A stretch of DNA of 9,438 nucleotides from Chlorobiota bacterium (GTDB lineage Bacteria; Bacteroidota; Bacteroidia; Bacteroidales; F082). The position numbers and the translations under genes were made by a program. Each line of letters begins with the position of its first letter. Positions within the stretch are counted from its first letter, which is position 1. Below the pieces are notes generated by a model. That model saw only the letters and a list, made by a program, of their open reading frames with translations. It ran no database searches and was not told the origin of the DNA. Below are positions 1-5,633 of this stretch, one piece after another. Where the stretch lies: NCBI GenBank assembly GCA_030619415.1, contig JAUXBM010000046.1, positions 1 through 9,438 on the forward strand. The letters run 5' to 3'.

Positions 1-2
1 AC

Positions 3-40
3 TTTAACCTTTCTTTAACCTTTTTTAACCCCCTTTAACC
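3..40 (+). repeat. Four phased TTTAACC direct repeats (candidate operator)
   Basis: TTTAACC occurs four times, at 3-9, 14-20, 24-30 and 34-40, with start-to-start spacings of 11, 10 and 10 bp. This is about one helical turn, so all copies face the same side of the DNA. The array ends 21 bp before a TACATTTG -7-like element (62-69), where an activator could sit. No good -33 TTG is present, which would fit an activator-dependent promoter. Function is inferred. The array may continue upstream of the window. Confidence 0.5.
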
Positions 41-61
41 TTTATAATGAGGATGTTGAGA

Positions 62-69
62 TACATTTG
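62..69 (+). promoter_or_regulatory. Candidate Bacteroidetes -7 element (TACATTTG) for the 316-aa gene
   Basis: TACATTTG matches the Bacteroidetes primary-sigma -7 consensus TAnnTTTG exactly and lies 28 bp before the ATG at 98. Transcription would start at about 74-76 and give a leader of about 23 nt. The expected -33 position (around 40-44) holds only TTTA. Confidence 0.5.
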
Positions 70-97
70 TCATCACAAAACGTAAATATTTTAACAG

Positions 98-1048
98 ATG
101 AAAAACATGATTAAAATTCAAACAATTCTTTTAGTGGCCTTCTTTCTGTCGATACCATTTGCTTTATTGTCGCAGGAAGACACAAAAGAAAAAACGATAA
201 CAGTTAAGATCGTTAAAGAAGTTGATGGAAAAAAGATAGTAAAGGATACTACGTTCACTGTTAGCAGCGATCAGGACGTGAAAACAATTGTAAGACAATT
301 TACCATGGATATTGAGGGGGATTCAACAGCCGGTGTGATGGTAGATGTTATGGTAGATATTGATGAAGATCATGATGTAGAGGTCAACAAAAAGATAATT
401 GTCATTTCAAAAGGTGACGAAGATACGGATTGGGATTTCGATACAGAAAAGAGAGTCATCATTATCAAAGATGGAAATGTGGAAAAGCATGTGATTGAAT
501 ATGAATTTGATATGGAAGACCTTCACAAAGAAATGGCTGAACTAAATAATGAGATGAGAGAAATGCAGATCATGATCATCGACGAAGAAGGTAAAATGCA
601 TGATAAGATCATTGAATTAGACTATCTGGAGGAATTGGAAGACCTCGAAGAATTGGAAAAAATACACAATATGGAAGTCTTTATGATGCCGGAATCACAT
701 TTTCCACACGGCAATAAGTTCGTTTGGAAACACAGTAGGAGTATGGATGTACCCGATATCGAATTAAGAGAAGCCGGCATTAAAAATAAACCCGACCGCC
801 TCGAGCTTGACGAAATTGATATTAATAACGAAGATGGGGTTATTGACCTGTCATTCACCCTCAAAGAGGAAGGTGCCCCAAAAGTGGCTGTTTACAATGT
901 TTATGGCGACAAAGTTTTTAATAGTAAACCGGAATTGATGAATAACAAATACAAGGTGAAGATGGATTTGAGTAAAAAGCAACATGGAAATTATTACCTG
1001 ATGATTGTTTTGGGCAACAGTTCGAAAACAATGCGGTTGAAGTTGTAA
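98..1048 (+). CDS. Exported acidic Met/His-rich protein with possible C-terminal T9SS sorting domain
   Basis: I do not recognise a named family. Residues 1-25 form a signal peptide: Lys near the start, a hydrophobic core at about 8-24, and likely cleavage before QED. Residues 31-70 are a beta-rich stretch with the pattern xVKIVKEVDGKK..KDTTF, which I recall from poorly characterised Bacteroidetes exported proteins. The middle (about 80-200) is dominated by Asp/Glu, and residues 138-198 are a likely helical or coiled-coil segment rich in Met, Glu and Leu, followed by several His. The C-terminal ~60 residues (about 257-316) resemble a type A T9SS sorting domain: a VAVYNVYG strand, a later MDLSKKQHGNYYLMIV block and a final strand. 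This suggests export through the outer membrane, but the domain is divergent. If the sorting domain is not real, the protein is probably periplasmic. The start at 98 is supported by the signal peptide and the upstream TACATTTG. No Shine-Dalgarno sequence is present. Confidence 0.85.
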   Translation: MKNMIKIQTILLVAFFLSIPFALLSQEDTKEKTITVKIVKEVDGKKIVKDTTFTVSSDQDVKTIVRQFTMDIEGDSTAGVMVDVMVDIDEDHDVEVNKKIIVISKGDEDTDWDFDTEKRVIIIKDGNVEKHVIEYEFDMEDLHKEMAELNNEMREMQIMIIDEEGKMHDKIIELDYLEELEDLEELEKIHNMEVFMMPESHFPHGNKFVWKHSRSMDVPDIELREAGIKNKPDRLELDEIDINNEDGVIDLSFTLKEEGAPKVAVYNVYGDKVFNSKPELMNNKYKVKMDLSKKQHGNYYLMIVLGNSSKTMRLKL

Positions 1049-1210
1049 AAGGATAGAATATCGGAATGTCGGAATTATAGAAGAATCCGACCTTCCATCA
1101 CTCCATTACTCCAGATAGACTGAATCTCAAAAGATAGTTTGATTTAAATACCAAGTTGTAAATTATTAAATGAATCCTCGTTAAAACACATACCTGCGTA
1201 ACTATCATGG

Positions 1211-1238
1211 AGCCATGCCTTTGGGTGTGGCTTTTTTT
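1211..1238 (+). terminator. Rho-independent terminator, plus strand
   Basis: A 9-bp stem (1211-1219 with 1224-1232, beginning AGCCA and closing TGGCT, including two G-U pairs) encloses a 4-nt loop and runs into seven T residues (1232-1238). The T tract lies only on the plus-strand side, so it terminates rightward transcripts, most likely that of the exported-protein gene. Confidence 0.8.
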
Positions 1239-1278
1239 GTGGTTAAATAAACACATGAAGATGAAAGACAATAATATT

Positions 1279-1286
1279 TATTTTTG
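1279..1286 (+). promoter_or_regulatory. Candidate -7 element (TATTTTTG) for the 53-aa gene
   Basis: TATTTTTG fits TAnnTTTG and ends 4 bp before the ATG at 1291, so transcription could begin at or next to the start codon and give a leaderless mRNA. The region is A/T-rich and no -33 TTG is seen at the usual distance, so a chance match is possible. Confidence 0.3.
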
Positions 1287-1290
1287 ACAA

Positions 1291-1452
1291 ATGATCCTCT
1301 CATTATTCATCGAGTCAGTCCTGTTTGTCCTGTTAGGATTGTTTTTTTTCTGGAAGAAAAAACCTGTACTTGGGGGGTTGTTTGTGCTTATCGGTATTGG
1401 GGGATTAGCCGTTGGTTTGGTTGTTGTCTCCCTGTTTCCTGATAAAATCTAA
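1291..1452 (+). CDS. Small two-helix membrane protein, 53 aa
   Basis: ATG at 1291 opens a 53-codon frame ending in TAA at 1450-1452. The protein begins [10 protein letters not shown] and is strongly hydrophobic. Residues about 5-20 form one membrane segment ending FFFW, then a short basic KKKP loop at 22-25, then a second Gly/Val/Leu-rich segment at about 27-49 and the tail FPDKI. This hairpin layout, with positive charges only in the connecting loop, fits a small inner-membrane protein with both ends outside the cytoplasm. The stop overlaps the stop of the minus-strand cysteine synthase gene by 3 bp (1450 and 1451 lie in both stop codons; 1449 and 1452 flank them), a compact convergent arrangement. 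I do not recognise the family and the function is unknown. It might be a random hydrophobic ORF, but it lies in an otherwise empty gap after a terminator. Confidence 0.5.
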   Translation: MILSLFIESVLFVLLGLFFFWKKKPVLGGLFVLIGIGGLAVGLVVVSLFPDKI

Positions 1453-2597
1453 ACTTTTATTTCAGGTAGATTTATATTATGCTGACCGCGTCTAGCACAA
1501 TACGGTAGCATGAATTCAATATCATCTCCGTGGTAATGTGCTTCAACGCAGTCTGTCGGATCGCAGCAGGTGTGACAAACACGTTTCAATGCCCTGAAGC
1601 TTAACAAGCCAACATCAGGAGAAAGAAAATCTTTTTTTACCGGTTCGTTGTGCATCAGGTCAGTACTCAGGTATTTTTTATTGCTATCGGCAAATACAGT
1701 AACAATTACTGCATCTTTACCCATTTCGTTTTGAAGTTTAAGCGCCCCTAAAAAGTTGGCACCTGAAGAAATGCCAACGGCAATTCCCAATTCCATCGAA
1801 AGTCGTTGTGCCATAATAATGGCGTCTCCATCATCCACACTTACGATTTTGTCTAATTTGCCGAGGTCAACAATAGAAGGGATAAATTCGTCAGAAATGC
1901 CCTGGATGCGGTGCTTTCCAATTTTATGACCTGTTGACAGTGTTGGCGAATTCGCCGGTTCCAAAGGATGGATTTTAATCGACGGGTCTTGTTCTTTAAG
2001 AAATTTACCTACACCCATAACTGTTCCACCTGTTCCAACCCCGGCTACAAATGCATCAGGTTTTAGATTGCGGTACCTGAGTTGCCACCATAGTTCGGGT
2101 CCGGTGGTTTGATAATGTGCCTCAACATTGTCATTGTTTGAGAACTGCCTGGGCAGGAAAGTAAGGGACGTGTTTTTAGCCAGGTCTTCGGCCATGCTGA
2201 TACTGCCCAAAAATCCACCTTCTTCCTTGCTGACAAGCCTGATATCTGATCCAAGACCTCGAATGAGGTTTTTGCGTTCATCACTCATCCAGTCCGGCAT
2301 AAAAACTGTAACCGGATGCCCCATAGCCCGGCCAATAGCTGCAAAAGAAATTCCTGTGTTCCCACTTGTCGCTTCGATGATCCTGTCACCGGGATACAGG
2401 TGCCCCAGTTTGTAAGCGTTTGATAAAATGTGAAAAGCCATCCTGTCCTTAATACTGCCGGTCATATTCAGGTTTTCAGCTTTGGCGTAGATGGTTCGCG
2501 CTTCTCCTTTGAAAGTAAAATGAATAGCAAGCAAAGGTGTATTTCCGATTAGGCTTGAAATTCCTGATATCCGCTTATTTGTATCGACCATATTCAT
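1449..2597 (-). CDS. PLP-dependent cysteine synthase family protein with Cys-rich C-terminal extension
   Basis: This is a fold-type II PLP enzyme of the CysK/CysM/cystathionine beta-synthase group. Such enzymes use an activated serine (usually O-acetylserine) and sulfide to make cysteine in the cytoplasm. The PLP lysine is K50 in TGSIKDR, the substrate-binding loop is TSGNTG (77-82), the phosphate-binding glycine loop is GTGGT (188-192), and SSGAN (277-281) matches the pyridine-nitrogen-contacting region. [10 protein letters not shown] (231-240) stands where CysK has a GIGAGF-type segment, so the substrate could differ from that of classical CysK. The protein has 382 residues against about 300-325 for CysK. 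The extra C-terminal part (about 325-382) holds C341, C344, C345, C350 and C367, a possible metal-binding or redox module. ATG at 2597 or 2591 are both possible starts. A TACTTTTG element lies just upstream. Confidence 0.92.
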   Translation of the reverse strand: MNMVDTNKRISGISSLIGNTPLLAIHFTFKGEARTIYAKAENLNMTGSIKDRMAFHILSNAYKLGHLYPGDRIIEATSGNTGISFAAIGRAMGHPVTVFMPDWMSDERKNLIRGLGSDIRLVSKEEGGFLGSISMAEDLAKNTSLTFLPRQFSNNDNVEAHYQTTGPELWWQLRYRNLKPDAFVAGVGTGGTVMGVGKFLKEQDPSIKIHPLEPANSPTLSTGHKIGKHRIQGISDEFIPSIVDLGKLDKIVSVDDGDAIIMAQRLSMELGIAVGISSGANFLGALKLQNEMGKDAVIVTVFADSNKKYLSTDLMHNEPVKKDFLSPDVGLLSFRALKRVCHTCCDPTDCVEAHYHGDDIEFMLPYCARRGQHNINLPEIKV

Positions 2598-2613
2598 GAA
2601 AAATGATTTACAA

Positions 2614-2621
2614 CAAAAGTA
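2614..2621 (-). promoter_or_regulatory. Candidate -7 element (TACTTTTG) for the cysteine synthase gene
   Basis: Read on the minus strand this is TACTTTTG, a full match to TAnnTTTG, 16 bp before the ATG at 2597. No clear TTG is found 19-21 bp upstream. Together with the HU terminator at 2685-2714 it suggests that the cysteine synthase gene is transcribed on its own. Confidence 0.45.
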
Positions 2622-2684
2622 GGGTAAGTAGCAATTAAGGTAACGTGGAAGTGTTATAAATTAGGCATTTATGATATATTTCAT

Positions 2685-2714
2685 AAAAAAAGCGCGTACT
2701 CTAAAGTACACGCT
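2685..2714 (-). terminator. Rho-independent terminator downstream of the HU gene
   Basis: On the minus strand a 10-bp stem (AGCGTGTACT pairing with AGTACGCGCT, one G-U pair) with a TTAG loop is followed by a run of seven T. It lies 26 bp after the HU stop codon. The T tract is on the minus-strand side only, so it separates HU from the downstream cysteine synthase gene. Confidence 0.88.
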
Positions 2715-2740
2715 TCAATCGCTTTTATGGTCGATAAGAA

Positions 2741-3004
2741 TTAAAGGGCCAGTTTTGAACTGGGTTTAAATTTTACAACCGTTTTGGCCTTAATGGCTAT
2801 GGTTTCTCCGGTCCTTGGATTTCGACCCGTACGTGCTTTTCTTTGTACTACGGAAAATGTTCCAAATCCAGGAAAACTAATCCTTTCTCCCTTTTTTAAA
2901 GCGGAGGTCAGAGAATCAGTAAGTGCTCCCAATGCTTTGCCGGAATCGGCTTTGGTCATTGAAGTTTTTGAAGCGATGGCATCGATCAATTGTGCTTTAT
3001 TCAT
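2741..3004 (-). CDS. hup: HU family DNA-binding protein, 87 aa
   Basis: This is a nucleoid-associated protein of the HU/IHF family that binds and bends DNA as a dimer. The protein begins MNKAQLIDAIA and has the two N-terminal helices (residues 3-40). The family signature GFGTF (46-50) is followed by RKARTGRNPRTGE (55-67), which includes the tip proline P63 of the DNA-binding arm. The basic end KTVVKFKPSSKL completes the fold. At 87 residues it is slightly shorter than the usual 90-95. I chose the ATG at 3004, although the frame is open to 3097. The canonical N terminus begins here, and a TTG-N20-TACCTTTG promoter (3037-3067) lies within the longer frame, so a start at 3097 would lie upstream of the transcript. 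It is a single-gene unit with its own terminator. Confidence 0.95.
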   Translation of the reverse strand: MNKAQLIDAIASKTSMTKADSGKALGALTDSLTSALKKGERISFPGFGTFSVVQRKARTGRNPRTGETIAIKAKTVVKFKPSSKLAL

Positions 3005-3036
3005 ATTTATAAGAGTTAAATGGTTTATGATAGCCC

Positions 3037-3067
3037 CAAAGGTAATGACATAATACTCAAAATGCAA
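3037..3067 (-). promoter_or_regulatory. Bacteroidetes-type promoter for the HU gene
   Basis: Minus strand: -33 TTG (complement at 3065-3067), 20-bp spacer, then TACCTTTG (complement at 3037-3044), a full match to TAnnTTTG. Transcription would start near 3030 and give a leader of about 25 nt to the ATG at 3004. This decides the short HU start. Confidence 0.7.
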
Positions 3068-3372
3068 TAGTAATAAGGAATTTATAAGCATTTTCATTGT
3101 GAATAAAAGCAGGAGGGTGGATCAATGATTCATCGTTTACAATGATGTATCGCTGATTTTAAAGGAAACCCCGATGAAATGGTTTAGCGTATTGAAATTT
3201 TAATATGCAGAATATCAGGCTGGTGTAGGTTACGAGGATGATGTTTGTTGAAAATTAGAAGAATTACCTGGGAATGGCAATGATCTTAATTTTTTGCAAG
3301 GGAGACGGCAATTAAAATTGTTAATTATTTTTGTTATTTCTCGATTTTCCTCAATAAAATAGATGCTTTTAC
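3068..3372. other. Intergenic region without recognisable gene
   Basis: This is the gap between the HU promoter and the end of the aminotransferase gene. I see only ORFs under 10 codons on the plus strand, no tRNA-like fold and no strong terminator. An A/T-only inverted repeat AATTAA/TTAATT near 3310-3330 is too weak to call. Confidence 0.5.
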
Positions 3373-4842
3373 CTATAAAACAAACCAATTGGCTATTCTG
3401 CCGGTCTTGTCCCTCGGTTCGTTTTTGTGGTAGAACTCGTTATTACTGGGATCGTAAATATAGTCCTTAGCCCACTCTTCATGGTTCTCAGCAATTTCAC
3501 CAACTGCCTTTATTATAAAGTCCAGTTCCTCGTTGCTCATGGTTGGGTGGAGGGAAACACGGATAAAACCGGGTTTTTCGGTGAGGTCGCCACCCATTAT
3601 TTTGGCCGTGATCTGTTTTGATTTCTCGGGGGTTACGTTCAAAAGGAAATGACCGTAAGTGCCGGCACATGCACAGCCACCGCGTACCTGAATACCGTAT
3701 CGATCGTTTAGCAGTTTTACAACCAGGTTGAAATGGATGTGTTCAAACCAAAACGAAAATATCCCCAAACGATCTTTGCAGTTATCCGCCAGGATATGCA
3801 TGCTTTTGATTTTGCTGAATCCTTCAAAGGCACGTTCCACCAACTCATGTTCCCGCGCTGTCATTTTTTTGGTATCCATCTGATCTTTGACTTCTATCGC
3901 CAGTGCAGCGCGTATGGCTTGCAAAAAGCCGGGAGTTCCGCCATCTTCCCTTATTTCAATGTCTTCGATGTATTTGTGCCCACCCCATGGATCGGTCCAT
4001 TCAACGGTGCCACCTCCGGGATTGTCGGGAACCTCGCTATTGTACAATGCCTTGTTAAAAATCAGAACGCCGGAACTGCCGGGTCCACCCAAAAATTTGT
4101 GAGGTGAAAACATGACAGCATCCAGTCTCTTCATAGGGTCTTTCGGATGCATATCCATATTGACATAAGGAGCAGAACCGGCGAAATCCAGAAAGATATA
4201 GCCGCCATTTTCATGCATGATCTTAGCTAACTCGGAATAGTCGGGTGCGACACCGGTAACATTTGAACAAGCTGTGAAAGCACCGTATTTCTTTTTCCGA
4301 TTTTTATATTTGACGATCTCCCTCCGGAGTTCGTTGGGATCAACCATATTATTTTCGTCAGGTTCCAGCAGGACAACTTCAGCAACAGTTTCAATCCAGG
4401 AGGTTTGATTTGAATGATGCTCCATGTGTGTTATAAAAACCACGGGGATATCTTCCTCCGCCATTTGCTTCCTGTCTTCCTCAGGCGTGTACGATTTCAA
4501 CTGAAGTATTCTTTGGAACTTATTGATAACACCTGTCATCCCCGATCCGGCCGTAATGATTACATCATTCTCATCTGCATTAACATGATCCTTGATCTTT
4601 TTATGAGCATACAGGTAGGCTTTGGTCATTAGGGTGCCGGTTTCGGTAGTTTCGGTGTGTGTGTTGCCTATATAAGGGGCAATTTCATTTAACATCCTTT
4701 CCTCGATAGGGGCATACAACCTGCCACTCGCAATCCAATCAGCATAGATCATCTTCTTTTTACCATAAGGCGTTTCAAACACCAGGTCTGTACCAATAAC
4801 ATTGTCTCTGAATTTTTTAAAATGCTGCTCCAGCGTGCTCAT
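3373..4842 (-). CDS. Class V aminotransferase / cysteine-desulfurase-like PLP enzyme, 489 aa
   Basis: This is a fold-type I PLP enzyme of the NifS/SufS/CsdA superfamily, most of which remove sulfur or selenium from cysteine or selenocysteine, or act as lyases. Visible landmarks are HMEHHSNQTSW (139-149) around the cofactor-stacking histidine, D219 in FLDFAGSAPYV for the pyridine nitrogen, and the PLP lysine K249 in FSPHKFLGG. The late motif RGGCACAGTYGH (387-398) places C390 and C392 where desulfurases carry the persulfide cysteine, so desulfurase-type chemistry is plausible. It is about 80 residues longer than SufS (about 405). The extra length lies partly in a charged segment around 117-131 and in a tail after about 450. 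No Suf or Isc scaffold genes adjoin it, so a role in Fe-S assembly is not supported by context. ATG at 4842 follows an A/T-rich leader and a TATTTTTG element. Confidence 0.9.
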   Translation of the reverse strand: MSTLEQHFKKFRDNVIGTDLVFETPYGKKKMIYADWIASGRLYAPIEERMLNEIAPYIGNTHTETTETGTLMTKAYLYAHKKIKDHVNADENDVIITAGSGMTGVINKFQRILQLKSYTPEEDRKQMAEEDIPVVFITHMEHHSNQTSWIETVAEVVLLEPDENNMVDPNELRREIVKYKNRKKKYGAFTACSNVTGVAPDYSELAKIMHENGGYIFLDFAGSAPYVNMDMHPKDPMKRLDAVMFSPHKFLGGPGSSGVLIFNKALYNSEVPDNPGGGTVEWTDPWGGHKYIEDIEIREDGGTPGFLQAIRAALAIEVKDQMDTKKMTAREHELVERAFEGFSKIKSMHILADNCKDRLGIFSFWFEHIHFNLVVKLLNDRYGIQVRGGCACAGTYGHFLLNVTPEKSKQITAKIMGGDLTEKPGFIRVSLHPTMSNEELDFIIKAVGEIAENHEEWAKDYIYDPSNNEFYHKNEPRDKTGRIANWFVL

Positions 4843-4865
4843 ACTTTACTCAGTTTTATAAAAAG

Positions 4866-4873
4866 CAAAAATA
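4866..4873 (-). promoter_or_regulatory. Candidate -7 element (TATTTTTG) for the class V aminotransferase gene
   Basis: On the minus strand TATTTTTG fits TAnnTTTG, 23 bp before the ATG at 4842. No TTG is seen at the -33 distance, so support is partial. Confidence 0.4.
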
Positions 4874-4886
4874 AGAATATTAACTA

Positions 4887-4915
4887 CTCAGGCCGGCTTA
4901 TAAACTATCCCTGAG
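4887..4915 (-). terminator. Weak hairpin after the small TPR gene
   Basis: CTCAGG (4887-4892) and CCTGAG (4910-4915) form a perfect 6-bp stem with a 17-nt loop, directly after the stop of the 106-aa TPR gene. The minus-strand sequence beyond it is T-rich but lacks a continuous T run, so it is a doubtful terminator and might be regulatory. Confidence 0.25.
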
Positions 4916-4916
4916 C

Positions 4917-5237
4917 TTAATCCAGCCATGGGTCGAAGTTCGTATTGGGACTGGCGTAGATATCGGTGTTATTGAATTTTAAAATGCTTTTTAGCTGTAC
5001 AATTTGAGTGGCCGCCACTTTGTCTTCTTTATCCAATGTTAAAATTGCCGTGTAATCGTTGATGGCTTTTCCCAATTCCTGCAATTTTACGCACAATTGG
5101 GCTCGAACATGCAGCAATTCAATATCGGTGGGATTATCTGCCAGAAGGGCATTGGCCGATTGAAATAAAACTTCTGTATCTTCCCCTGACTTCGCTTCAT
5201 CCAGTTTTATTAACAATTCCTGTTTGCCAATCATCAT
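4917..5237 (-). CDS. Small TPR protein, 106 aa
   Basis: This is a small, probably cytoplasmic protein without a signal peptide. Residues about 40-73 match one TPR unit (helix A around LLHVRAQLCVKL, helix B around AINDYTAILTLD). Residues 22-37 look like part of a preceding unit, and helical sequence follows to about 87. The last 17 residues, NTDIYASPNTNFDPWLD, form a distinct non-TPR tail. I think similar tails occur in small Bacteroidetes TPR proteins, which would suggest a binding motif, but I cannot verify this. Two adjacent ATG codons (5237 and 5234) are possible starts. The gene follows ppnP after 44 nt with no clear promoter of its own, so cotranscription with ppnP is plausible. Function is unknown, probably a protein-protein interaction role. 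Confidence 0.75.
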   Translation of the reverse strand: MMIGKQELLIKLDEAKSGEDTEVLFQSANALLADNPTDIELLHVRAQLCVKLQELGKAINDYTAILTLDKEDKVAATQIVQLKSILKFNNTDIYASPNTNFDPWLD

Positions 5238-5281
5238 CCTATCAGTTCAATTAGAAGAATGCCTTAATAAAGGGCTGATAT

Positions 5282-5563
5282 TTACTCGTAATAACAGATA
5301 TAAGTACTTACCTGGTTTACACTTAATTTGAAGTTCTTGTGATCTGGTACAACAAAAGTGTCATTTTTTCCGTGGGTCGACCACACATCCGATCCTTCAA
5401 CTTGCGCGCTGATCACACCTGATGTAACTGTGAAATTTTCCTTTTTAATAGCTCCAAACGCGTATTCGCCGGGCGATAATATCCCTACAGAAAAGGATTG
5501 TTGATCATCATCATAAGTCAAGGACATCACCCTGTCGCCATGATATTTTTTTACTTCGAACAT
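5282..5563 (-). CDS. ppnP: Pyrimidine/purine nucleoside phosphorylase PpnP (DUF1255 cupin)
   Basis: PpnP cleaves nucleosides with phosphate to free base and (deoxy)ribose-1-phosphate, in nucleoside salvage in the cytoplasm. The 93-residue protein aligns along its whole length with E. coli PpnP (94 aa) as I remember it: SVGILSPGEYAFG (25-37) against the SVGVMVEGEYTF region, NFTVTSG (43-49) against EMTVISG, and FVVPDHKNFKLSV..STYICYY (70-92) against FNVPGHSEFHLQV..SYLCRY. It is a single small cupin barrel. The frame is open to an ATG at 5617, but the N terminus MFEVKKY at 5563 matches the family start. A promoter-like TTG-N20-TATTTTTA (5587-5617) occupies the upstream stretch, so 5563 is preferred. 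The small TPR gene follows at 44 nt. Confidence 0.93.
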   Translation of the reverse strand: MFEVKKYHGDRVMSLTYDDDQQSFSVGILSPGEYAFGAIKKENFTVTSGVISAQVEGSDVWSTHGKNDTFVVPDHKNFKLSVNQVSTYICYYE

Positions 5564-5586
5564 ACTTTTTAATTTTTGAATATTCG

Positions 5587-5617
5587 TAAAAATACTAAAA
5601 TTGATGACAGGGTGCAA
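5587..5617 (-). promoter_or_regulatory. Candidate promoter for ppnP
   Basis: Minus strand: -33 TTG (complement 5615-5617), 20-bp spacer, TATTTTTA (complement 5587-5594), which matches TAnnTTTG except at the last base. The spacing is the same as in the HU promoter. It lies inside the extended ppnP frame and supports the shorter start. Confidence 0.5.
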
Positions 5618-5633
5618 GACAGAACTCTAATAT

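Larger units (their letters stand above)
1049..1290 (+). other. Intergenic region with 8-bp mini-repeats and a terminator
   Basis: There is no substantial ORF here. It holds two adjacent copies of TCGGAAT plus one base (1061-1068 and 1069-1076), a loose inverted repeat TCGGA/TCCGA (1069-1073 with 1086-1090), and two 8-bp units CCATCACT/CCATTACT followed by CCA (1095-1113). The terminator at 1211-1238 lies about 160 nt after the stop of the exported-protein gene, leaving a long 3' UTR. A 10-codon ORF (1255-1287) precedes the small membrane protein gene in the same frame. Confidence 0.6.

Noticed and set aside
1285..1290. TGA between the 10-codon ORF and the 53-aa ORF read as possible recoding
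   Set aside because: The upstream 10 codons show no conserved or domain-like sequence, and the ATG at 1291 begins a natural membrane protein. An ordinary stop is the simpler reading.
3005..3097. N-terminal extension of HU to an ATG at 3097
   Set aside because: HU proteins begin at MNKxxLI, and a good promoter lies inside the extension.
3300..3335. Possible A/T-rich terminator or RNA hairpin
   Set aside because: The stem is 6 bp of A/T only and faces the plus strand, where no gene ends.
3733..4107. Plus-strand ORF of 124 codons
   Set aside because: It is antisense to the class V aminotransferase, whose motifs (K249, D219) are intact in the opposite frame.
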